Part shown: positions 8,253 to 14,288 of the stretch, piece by piece
How positions within the stretch are numbered: position 1 is the first letter of the stretch
How the letters are laid out: every line of letters starts with the position of its first letter
Assembly (NCBI RefSeq): GCF_900103125.1
Contig: NZ_FNJV01000003.1
Location: forward strand, 744,001-808,000
Direction: 5' to 3'
Source of the DNA: Mucilaginibacter sp. OK268
GTDB lineage: Bacteria; Bacteroidota; Bacteroidia; Sphingobacteriales; Sphingobacteriaceae
Length of the DNA stretch: 64,000 nt
The notes under the pieces: generated by a model
The model's database searches: none
What the model was told of the DNA's origin: nothing
Seen by the model: the letters and a program-made list of their open reading frames with translations, nothing else
Position numbers and translations under genes: made by a program

Positions 8253-8972
8253 TTAGTCAACTTTTTCAATGCTCGATGCGCCCGATTTGTCGTTATTCAC
8301 AGTTGTAGGCGAACCTTTATACCTGATCTCCGAAGCGCCAGAAGAGTGAACATTAAGCGTTTTTAATACGTTGATCTTGCAATGACTGGCGCCTGATGAA
8401 TTAATGGTGTATTCGCCAACCACAAAATCAAAGGCATTGATCTTGCCTACGCCGCTAAATTCCACCTGGTGGGTGGCTGCCTGCCCGGTTAAGTTCAGTT
8501 CGCTTACACCACTGCCATGGCTGTTTACATTAGCCGCGTTCAAATCAAGGTTAACTTTGGTAGCGCCCGATAAATGAATGTTCAGATCGCCGGTAGTGAT
8601 TTTACCAGTTGATGAAACCTCCACTGCTCCTGATGATTTAAGCTCTTCCAGTTTGCGGATACCGATATTTACCACCAGGCTATCATCAAGACATATTGTT
8701 TTTGTGGTTTTGATGACCAGTTTACCGCCATTAACAGAGGTAGAAACATATTTAAGCAGGTTATCATCTCCCGTAACCGAAATGGAGAGTGAGCTATCCT
8801 GTTTTAAATGAATTTTATATGCGCCAGATATATCGATCCTGCTAAAATCAGTGGCTTTGCGTTGCTCCGTAATTATTTTCCCCGAGCCATGTACGCAAAC
8901 AAGCTTACATGATGAAATTATACTTAATGATGCACATGCGATGATGGCAATAACTAAACCTGTTTTTTTCAT
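8253..8972 (-). CDS. GIN-domain (DUF2807) lipoprotein
   Basis: 239 residues with a lipoprotein signal peptide (lipobox IISSC, lipidated C22) and a right-handed beta-solenoid-like head GIN domain. Repeated strands contain SSGA, LSGAT, GSGVSEL and SSGAS turns from about residue 110 to 235. Such proteins are surface or periplasmic in Bacteroidota; their biochemical role is unsettled (adhesion, envelope-stress sensing). It begins with GSGKIITEQRKATDFSRIDI, the usual domain opening. It is downstream of the shorter GIN paralogue at 9149-9763 on the same strand, with a terminator between, so it is probably transcribed separately. Confidence 0.85.
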   Translation of the reverse strand: MKKTGLVIAIIACASLSIISSCKLVCVHGSGKIITEQRKATDFSRIDISGAYKIHLKQDSSLSISVTGDDNLLKYVSTSVNGGKLVIKTTKTICLDDSLVVNIGIRKLEELKSSGAVEVSSTGKITTGDLNIHLSGATKVNLDLNAANVNSHGSGVSELNLTGQAATHQVEFSGVGKINAFDFVVGEYTINSSGASHCKINVLKTLNVHSSGASEIRYKGSPTTVNNDKSGASSIEKVD

Positions 8973-9087
8973 AATGATAGATTTTTTATGGTCATAAAGC
9001 TATCAGGCGTTATGCCCATGATAGTTTTATTATGTTTTTTTACTTTGTGACGTTGTTTATAGAGTTGAAGTTACATCAAAAATAAAA

Positions 9088-9116
9088 AAAGCTGTCACAA
9101 ATTGTGGCAGCTTCTC
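9088..9116 (-). terminator. Terminator of the GIN-domain gene at 9149
   Basis: AGCTGTCACA/TGTGGCAGCT stem with a run of seven A on the plus strand, i.e. a U-tract in the leftward transcript, 32 bp past the stop. Confidence 0.75.
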
Positions 9117-9148
9117 AGAATATATGATGAACTTTTGCAAAAGTTGGA

Positions 9149-9763
9149 TTAAAGACCTGCAAACTCGTTTGCTATTTCTTTTTGAGGTACACCGTTCAAT
9201 TTATCGGTGAAGCTTTCGGCAGCAAAGTTGTTGTTATTTACGCTGGTAGTGTTGCTGTGGTTTAAAGTATAAACAGTAGCGTTACCGCTCAGATCAATTT
9301 TAGCGTGATCATTTACGTTAACGTTGGCTGTATAAGCATCTACATTTAAAGTAGCGGTAGCGTTGTTGTGCAGGTTAACTTCCAGTTCAAGGGCTGATAA
9401 TTTACCAAATGATTTTACCTGGGCGTTGTCATAAGCGCTGATAGCACGCAGATCATTAGCAGTTACCCAAACAACCAGTTTTTCTGCTTTGTATGAAGTG
9501 ATACGCAATACACCGTTTTCGCTTTGAACAAGGGCGCTTTCACCATAGTAGCGGTTGTAAACTTTTACCTGGTCGGCGGAGCCGTCAGAAACAAACAGTT
9601 CCACATTACCGCGGATCTCGATCTTACTGATCTTGCTTACTTCTTTTACTACAGTGGCAGTGTTGCTGGTAGTGTTATTATTATTGGTAGTTGCATAAGT
9701 TGTGCTGGCGATACCACCTACTAAAACTAACATAGTTGCGATGGTGAATAATTTTGTTTTCAT
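9149..9763 (-). CDS. Secreted GIN-domain-like protein, paralogue 1
   Basis: 204 residues with a cleavable Sec signal peptide (hydrophobic 4-20, ending TTYATT), then one DUF2807-like beta-helical domain: ISKIEIRGNVELFVSDG opening, VKVYNRYYGESAL, VWVTANDLRAISAYDNA, then N-rich strand turns. It is asparagine- and threonine-rich and lacks a lipobox. Closely related to 13431-14033; they share the YNRYY, LVVWVTA, YDNA and EFAGL/EYAGL segments. The two genes also share their leader and the upstream paired operator. Function unknown; a secreted, possibly stress- or two-component-regulated envelope protein is a reasonable guess. Confidence 0.75.
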   Translation of the reverse strand: MKTKLFTIATMLVLVGGIASTTYATTNNNNTTSNTATVVKEVSKISKIEIRGNVELFVSDGSADQVKVYNRYYGESALVQSENGVLRITSYKAEKLVVWVTANDLRAISAYDNAQVKSFGKLSALELEVNLHNNATATLNVDAYTANVNVNDHAKIDLSGNATVYTLNHSNTTSVNNNNFAAESFTDKLNGVPQKEIANEFAGL

Positions 9764-9776
9764 GATATTAATATTT

Positions 9777-9786
9777 TGATTGTCAA
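9777..9786 (-). promoter_or_regulatory. TTGACAATCA leader box
   Basis: On the minus strand TTGACAATCA followed by AAAATATTAATATC directly before the ATG, 14 bp away. The same box at the same distance precedes the paralogue at 13431-14033, and the box recurs in both noncoding elements at 12365 and 49234. Confidence 0.5.
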
Positions 9787-9884
9787 TTAATTATATTGTC
9801 TTTATTTTTTAAATACATCTATATGACGCCCCCATTTTTAAAACGTTACAGCTGTTTGGAGCCAAATAGATGTACGGCCTTATT

Positions 9885-9916
9885 TTGTCGGCGAACGGAG
9901 GATTTATATCGGTGAA
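9885..9916. promoter_or_regulatory. Paired TTGTCGG half-sites, 21 bp apart
   Basis: TTGTCGGCGAA at 9885 and ATATCGGTGAA at 9906 are direct repeats with 21-bp spacing, 122 bp upstream of the GIN gene start. The paralogue has the same pair with the same spacing. This geometry is typical of LytTR-domain regulators; the regulator itself is not in the window. Confidence 0.55.
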
Positions 9917-10001
9917 CGGCGAAAATATTTTTAGGAGGAAAAGAGGAAAATGACCGATTAAGGTGTGGGATGAGAGCAATAAGGGCTTTTTATAAGGAGG
10001 C

Positions 10002-10095
10002 TGTCATCCTGAACTTATTTCAGGATCCCTTTGGACAGATTGACGGTCATGCTGCACACCTTGCATATGGGATGCCGAAACAAGTTCGGCATGAC
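10002..10095. repeat. GTCATCCTGA hairpin element
   Basis: TGTCATCCTGAACTTATTTC ... GGGATGCCGAAACAAG plus TTCGGCATGAC. It has an outer GTCAT/ATGAC stem and an inner GGATCCC/GGGATGCC stem. Confidence 0.7.
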
Positions 10096-10128
10096 TGGAT
10101 TTTATATGGCTTAATAGAAAAGAAGGCC

Positions 10129-10203
10129 TGTCATCCTGAGCACCGTCGAAGGATCGCGCGTAAAAGGCCTGCCCACCATGCTTCGACGGCGCTCAGCATG
10201 ACA
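10129..10203. repeat. GTCATCCTGAGC hairpin element
   Basis: TGTCATCCTGAGCACCGTCG pairs with CGACGGCGCTCAGCATGACA through the GAAG/CTTC extensions; loop of about 25 bp. It sits back to back with the element at 10002-10095 and ends 14 bp before the stop of the Fur-like gene. Confidence 0.75.
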
Positions 10204-10217
10204 CCTATTATAAATAC

Positions 10218-10514
10218 TCAGTTAACCATTGGGCTTACCGGCCGGTAATAAACCTCACTGCGGCCATTCACCGTTTTAACTACAAAGCCATGCTCAATAA
10301 GCCATTGCAGCACCAGGTAAATGCTGCTGGTGCTCACTTTAACACCATTAATGCGGATATGCCTCGACAGAGTATCTACATCGGCATCATCTGCCAGCTT
10401 TAAAACGTGTGCTATGATATGCTTTTTTTTAACCGACAGGTTATATTGATGCAGATGACAATATTGTACAAATTCATCAGGAAGGGCTGTTGCCGTTAGG
10501 TTAAAGTGTGTCAT
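10218..10514 (-). CDS. Fur-like winged-helix regulator, DNA-binding domain only
   Basis: 98 residues from ATG 10514 (a TTG at 10526 is the only upstream alternative). The whole protein resembles the N-terminal Fur-family winged helix: NLSVKKKHIIAHVLKLADD, DVDTLSRHI, VSTSSIYLVLQWLIEHGFV and a wing ending RSEVYYRP. The metal-binding dimerisation domain of Fur (HHHxHx2CxxC region) is absent and the frame stops right before two hairpin elements. It may be a naturally short DNA-binding protein or a Fur homologue that lost its C-terminus. Divergently transcribed from the AraC gene at 10614. Confidence 0.6.
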   Translation of the reverse strand: MTHFNLTATALPDEFVQYCHLHQYNLSVKKKHIIAHVLKLADDADVDTLSRHIRINGVKVSTSSIYLVLQWLIEHGFVVKTVNGRSEVYYRPVSPMVN

Positions 10515-10568
10515 AAAGTGATTCAATTGAAATACCGTGTTTTATTTCAAAGAAAAAAATATATACAC

Positions 10569-10583
10569 GTACAATTGTTGTAC
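10569..10583. promoter_or_regulatory. Palindromic operator candidate
   Basis: GTACAA-TTG-TTGTAC, a perfect 6-bp inverted repeat with 3-bp spacer in the 99-bp gap between two divergent regulator genes. It is well placed to control both. Confidence 0.45.
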
Positions 10584-10613
10584 ATAGGGGCGATATAATT
10601 GTAAATTTACGAC

Positions 10614-11447
10614 ATGAAGAAAAAGCAATTTGCGCCCCTGGTAATTTGCGATGTGGAAGGGGCCGGCATCATCCAATCCCGGCATAGCCACACCTATTAT
10701 GAAATCATCTATGTACAAAAAGGTACAGGCACACATATCCTTAATCAGAACCGTATCCCCTACAAGGCGGGCGACCTGTTTTTAATATGCCCAGAGGATG
10801 AACACTGTTTCGACTATAAAAAGTATACTTGTGTTACGCTGATCAAGTTTACCGATGAGTTTTTCAGTTCTCAAAATCAATCCATCCCGCATGTAGGTAT
10901 CGTATTCAGTCCGCAGGACCTGATGCGGCACAAACTGTTAAAAGAGATCAAACTCACTTTCGACGAACCTTTTAAAACCATTTTAAAGAGCACCGTCGAC
11001 AATATTAAAGCTTACAATGGGTCGACAGATATAGCTACCTGTCCCTATATCTTTTATCAGATCCTGTCGCTCTTTGGTTTAATAACACAGGCATTGGGGC
11101 GTATCGACGCGCAATTGGTTAACTGTCCGCCGGGCAAACAGGAGCTGATATCTTATATCCATCAGCATATTTACGAACCCGAAAACATCCAGATCAAAAA
11201 CGTAGCCGCGCATTTTAATATCGCTACCAGCTATTTTAGCGCCTGGTTTAAAAGAAATTTTGATATCAGCTATCGTGATTACATCAACGGGTACCGTGTT
11301 AAATTGATTGAGATCCGTATCAGCAATAAAACCTCCACCCTGAGCCAGATAGCGGAGGAGTTTGGGTTTACCGATGTGAGCCACCTATCCAACTATTTTA
11401 AAAAGAAAACCAATACCAACGCGAGCCATTACGGCAGAACAGCGTGA
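10614..11447 (+). CDS. AraC-family transcriptional regulator
   Basis: 277 residues. The N-terminal half is a cupin-like sensing domain (SRHSHTYYEIIYVQKGTGTH, YKAGDLFLICPEDEH); the C-terminal roughly 95 residues are the two helix-turn-helix AraC DNA-binding domain (VAAHFNIATSYFSAWFKRNF, LSQIAEEFGFTDVSHLSNYFKKKT). The ligand is unknown. Divergent from the Fur-like gene, with a palindrome between. No structural gene follows directly: the next gene is 220 bp away beyond a hairpin element, so a local target is not obvious. Confidence 0.88.
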   Translation: MKKKQFAPLVICDVEGAGIIQSRHSHTYYEIIYVQKGTGTHILNQNRIPYKAGDLFLICPEDEHCFDYKKYTCVTLIKFTDEFFSSQNQSIPHVGIVFSPQDLMRHKLLKEIKLTFDEPFKTILKSTVDNIKAYNGSTDIATCPYIFYQILSLFGLITQALGRIDAQLVNCPPGKQELISYIHQHIYEPENIQIKNVAAHFNIATSYFSAWFKRNFDISYRDYINGYRVKLIEIRISNKTSTLSQIAEEFGFTDVSHLSNYFKKKTNTNASHYGRTA

Positions 11448-11490
11448 TAGAGCTATTCATATACTTAATTTATATAATTAATAAAAAAAA

Positions 11491-11610
11491 TGTCATTTCG
11501 ACGAACACGAGTGGGATATGAGCATTGGAGTGAGGAGAAATCTTTTGCGACAGACTTATCCATAATATCGCGTGTAAAAGATTTCTCCTCGTACCTCGTT
11601 CGAAATGACA
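11491..11610. repeat. GTCATTTCGA hairpin element
   Basis: TGTCATTTCGACGAACACGA and TCGTACCTCGTTCGAAATGACA are terminal inverted repeats; AGGAGAAATCTTTT pairs with AAAAGATTTCTCCT. Long, nearly complete palindrome between the AraC gene and the next gene. Confidence 0.75.
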
Positions 11611-11670
11611 GTTCTTTATAGCTGAAATGGAGGCGGCTTTTCAATCAACAAATAGGTCTATATTATATAT

Positions 11671-12210
11671 ATGAAAATACACATCATGGGCGCATCCTGT
11701 GCCGGCTCAACCACTTTGGGCACCGCCTTAGCCCAACGCCTGAACTATCCACTGTTTGACAGCGACAAATATTTCTGGGAAGCAACCGAACAACCCTTTA
11801 CCGTAAGACGTGATCCGGAACTGCGAAACGCTATGATGATGCACGATGTTAACAGTAATCCAAACTGGATACTTACCGGATCGATGGTGAGCTGGGGACC
11901 AGTATGGCTGGATATGTTTGACCTGGTAGTATTTCTGTACATTCCCCACCACATCCGGATACAGCGCCTGCATAACCGCGAGCTGGAACGCTATGGTGAT
12001 GCTATTTTTAACGATCCGGAACGCGCGGCCAATTACCAGGCATTTATTAAATGGGCAACAGGCTATGACGATAATACCACTAAAGGCCGTACCCTGCAGG
12101 TACATGAAAACTGGTTGAGCCAGGTAAGCTCCCCTATTTTAGAAATACGTGGGGACACCACGGTACAGGAACGCTTGGACCTGGTTTTGGAAAAAATGAA
12201 GGAGTTGTAA
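11671..12210 (+). CDS. P-loop nucleotide kinase-like protein
   Basis: 179 residues with an adenylate-kinase-like P-loop fold: glycine loop GASCAGSTT at 7-15, a LYIPHHIRIQRL strand-helix resembling the kinase LID entry, and arginine-rich helices RDPELRN and RLHNRELERYGD. The Walker A lysine is replaced by serine (S13), as in a group of GASGSGTTTLG proteins usually labelled adenylate kinase or AAA ATPase. Substrate unknown. Stands alone between two repeat-filled gaps. Cytoplasmic: no signal peptide or membrane segment. Confidence 0.6.
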   Translation: MKIHIMGASCAGSTTLGTALAQRLNYPLFDSDKYFWEATEQPFTVRRDPELRNAMMMHDVNSNPNWILTGSMVSWGPVWLDMFDLVVFLYIPHHIRIQRLHNRELERYGDAIFNDPERAANYQAFIKWATGYDDNTTKGRTLQVHENWLSQVSSPILEIRGDTTVQERLDLVLEKMKEL

Positions 12211-12232
12211 CGTAAAAACTGGAGATAGCGCG

Positions 12233-12350
12233 ATTCCTTCCCTCGGGAAGGGCAGGAAGGGATTTATACACTTTACCCGTTTATGTCGCCCGTATAAACC
12301 CCTCCCTGCAACTACACAACCTACCGCACCCCTCCCGTGGGGAGGGAATT
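12233..12350. repeat. Palindromic repeat, CCTTCCCTCGGGAAGG type
   Basis: Left part contains CCTTCCCTCGGGAAGG and GGAAGGGATTTATAC; right part contains GTATAAACCCCTCCC and CCCCTCCCGTGGGGAGGG. Nested hairpins spanning about 118 bp. Confidence 0.55.
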
Positions 12351-12364
12351 GAAACAGCAAAGTA

Positions 12365-12396
12365 TTTGAATCTCTTCTTAATTTTTCGTATATTTA
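12365..12396 (+). promoter_or_regulatory. Promoter of noncoding element copy A
   Basis: TTTG at 12365-12368, 20-bp spacer, TATATTTA at 12389-12396. One base off the Bacteroidota consensus TTTG-N19/20-TAnnTTTG. The predicted start falls at the foot of the GC hairpin. Confidence 0.6.
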
Positions 12397-12658
12397 TATC
12401 AATAGCAGCCCGCTTGTCTTTTCAGGAGATAAGCGGGCTGTTTGGTTAAGGATAAAAGGGCTCTAAAATAGGCTATTTTTCATTTAGTTCATTGACAATC
12501 AATAATTTAATACTTTTTAAACCTATCAAAACCGTGTTAAAATTTGTTAAAAAGTGTTAAAATCGATGGTTTTGAAGCAATTTTCGATGGTTTTTGAGTG
12601 ATTTTTGCCCCATTTTTAGTTAAAAAAGTGTTAAAATAAAGCTTTAAAAAGTTTTGCT
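12365..12658 (+). other. Two-copy noncoding element, copy A
   Basis: About 294 bp matching the reverse complement of 49234-49533 in ordered blocks: TTTTCGTATATTT; a perfect 10-bp hairpin CAGCCCGCTT/AAGCGGGCTG (12406-12440); TTAAGGATAAAA; TTGACAATCA (12492-12501); ATTTAATACTTTTTAAA; TGTTAA words at 12535, 12545 and 12555, exactly 10 bp apart; and TTTAAAAAGTTTT at the end. No open frame of note. It lies in the same direction as, and 32 bp before, the SGNH hydrolase, so it may be that gene's long leader or an independent small RNA. Confidence 0.6.
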
Positions 12659-12689
12659 GTTAAATAATTAACGTAATAATGCTAGTCGC

Positions 12690-13364
12690 ATGAAAATAAA
12701 CCTATCCATCATTTCACTCACATTACTTTCAGCTGTTTCTTCTGCTCAAACACAGCTAATCAAAAATCTGCAGGCAGGCAAACCCCAAATCCTGGTTGTT
12801 TATGGTACTAGTTTAACCGCGGGCGCCGGAGGGCATGCCTGGGTAGATTCTGTAGCTGCCGATCTGAACAACAAGTACCACGGCAACTTAACCGTGTATA
12901 ATGCTGCCAAAAGCGCCATGTGGTCAACCTGGGGCGTACAGCACCTGGAGGATAGTGTGATCAGCAAAAAACCCGACGCCGTTTTAATTGAGTTTAGTAT
13001 GAACGATGCTTTCCTGAATTACAAAACCAGCAGGGAGCTGGCCGAATTGAATCTGAACTATATGATCGATCGTATCAAACTGTTTAATCCCAATTGTGAG
13101 ATCATCCTGCAAACCATGGACATAGCGCTCGACAAACATGCTACTGACAGGCCCGACCTAAACACCTATTACGACCTTTACCGCGAGGTTGCAAAAAAAC
13201 GAAAGCTTTTACTGATAGATCATTATCCGCATTGGAAAGCCATACTGGATAAAGGAAAAGAAGAATATTTGAAATATGTACCTGATGGTCTGCACCCGGA
13301 TGCTGAGGGCGCCCGCAAAGTGATAGCACCTTATGTGATTGAAAAACTGATGGAAGGGAAATAG
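12690..13364 (+). CDS. Secreted SGNH/GDSL-type hydrolase
   Basis: 224 residues with a signal peptide (3-19, cleavage near SSAQ). SGNH blocks: block I YGTSLTAG (nucleophile serine in GTSL instead of GDSL), block III FSMNDAF (catalytic Asn), block V DGLHPDAEG (Asp and His). Esterase or lipase activity on acylated sugars or lipids in the periplasm is expected; the substrate is unknown. Starts just after noncoding element A, so it may be expressed from that promoter with a leader of about 290 nt. A bidirectional terminator follows. Confidence 0.82.
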   Translation: MKINLSIISLTLLSAVSSAQTQLIKNLQAGKPQILVVYGTSLTAGAGGHAWVDSVAADLNNKYHGNLTVYNAAKSAMWSTWGVQHLEDSVISKKPDAVLIEFSMNDAFLNYKTSRELAELNLNYMIDRIKLFNPNCEIILQTMDIALDKHATDRPDLNTYYDLYREVAKKRKLLLIDHYPHWKAILDKGKEEYLKYVPDGLHPDAEGARKVIAPYVIEKLMEGK

Positions 13365-13368
13365 CTAT

Positions 13369-13402
13369 AAAAGACAAAGCCACCTGGCTTCAGGTGGCTT
13401 TG
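13369..13402. terminator. Bidirectional terminator
   Basis: AAAGCCACCTG/CAGGTGGCTTT, a perfect 11-bp stem with a 4-nt loop, between the convergent SGNH gene and GIN paralogue 2. The right side shows only a short T run. Confidence 0.8.
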
Positions 13403-13430
13403 TTCGGTGATTAGCCTGCTGTGATGGCAA

Positions 13431-14033
13431 TTATAAACCTGCATACTCGTCTGCTTTAACTTTTACACCATTCAATACTTCGCTGGTGTGCTCTGCTATC
13501 AGGTTTGATCCGTTTACGCTTGAGCCATAGCTGCGGTTTAAGCAGTATTCATTAACAGTACCGCTTAAGTTAGCGCAAGCTTTATCATTCATGGTAACAC
13601 GTGCACTGTAAGCATCTAATTTTAAAGTGGCTGATGCGTTGTTGTATAATTTCACATCCAGTTCAATGGCTGACAGGTTGCCGAATGAGCTGATGTTAGC
13701 ATTGTCATAAGCAGTGATGCCTGAAAGTTCTTTTGCGGTAACCCAAACCACTAACTTTTCGGCTTTGTTATATGATGATATACGTAACACACCGTTCTTT
13801 GCTTGTACCAATGCGCTTTCGGCATAATAACGGTTGTAAACTTTTACTTCATCGGCCGGACCGTTGGATACATATACCTGAACGTTACCGTAAACTTCGA
13901 TCTTATCGATCCTGGTGATGTCGGTTAAAACGATGCCTTTGTTGTTGTTTGTGTTAACAGTGGCTTGTGCTTGATTTCCAATTCCAAATACTATAGCTGC
14001 TACAGTAAAAAGGGTGATTGCTAAAGTTTTCAT
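13431..14033 (-). CDS. Secreted GIN-domain-like protein, paralogue 2
   Basis: 200 residues: Sec signal peptide (4-24, ending QAQA), then one DUF2807-like domain with ITRIDKIEVYGNVQVYVSNG, VYNRYYAESAL, KLVVWVTAKELSGITAYDNA and the C-terminal EYAGL. Paralogue of the protein at 9149-9763; both lack a lipobox. The upstream DNA is also conserved: the same TTGACAATCA-type box 14 bp before ATG, an AAAACGTTACAGC block, and paired TTGTCGG half-sites. Joint control by one regulator is likely. Biochemical role unknown. Confidence 0.75.
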   Translation of the reverse strand: MKTLAITLFTVAAIVFGIGNQAQATVNTNNNKGIVLTDITRIDKIEVYGNVQVYVSNGPADEVKVYNRYYAESALVQAKNGVLRISSYNKAEKLVVWVTAKELSGITAYDNANISSFGNLSAIELDVKLYNNASATLKLDAYSARVTMNDKACANLSGTVNEYCLNRSYGSSVNGSNLIAEHTSEVLNGVKVKADEYAGL

Positions 14034-14046
14034 GATTTTAATATTT

Positions 14047-14056
14047 TGATTGTCAG
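14047..14056 (-). promoter_or_regulatory. CTGACAATCA leader box
   Basis: Minus-strand CTGACAATCA followed by AAAATATTAAAATC and the ATG, 14 bp downstream. Same arrangement as at 9777-9786. Confidence 0.5.
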
Positions 14057-14150
14057 TTGATTAATATTGTTATTTTAAATACACCAATATGACGACCTCA
14101 CTAAAAAAACGTTACAGCAATATGGCCTGTAATAGTTGTACGCCGGGTTT

Positions 14151-14182
14151 TTGTCGGTAAATGGAAGAATGTTGTCGGTGAA
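14151..14182. promoter_or_regulatory. Paired TTGTCGG half-sites, 21 bp apart
   Basis: TTGTCGGTAAA at 14151 and TTGTCGGTGAA at 14172, direct repeats spaced 21 bp, 118 bp upstream of the GIN paralogue 2 start. Matches 9885-9916 in sequence, spacing and distance. LytTR-type binding is an inference from geometry. Confidence 0.6.
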
Positions 14183-14288
14183 AAGCGGGAAGAAAAAGAG
14201 CTGATTTTGGAAGTCCGTGAGTTGATGGGGTAAATGTCGCCAGAACAAGGATAAAATGTATCCCTTAAAACGCAAAACTTACTACTAT

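Noticed and set aside
9970-10248. Frame of 92 residues
   Set aside because: It is made of the two hairpin repeats at 10002-10203, so it is not a gene.
12402-12443. Simple terminator of the upstream kinase-like gene
   Set aside because: Possible, but 190 bp from that gene and placed right after a promoter, with the same order in copy B; kept as part of the noncoding element.
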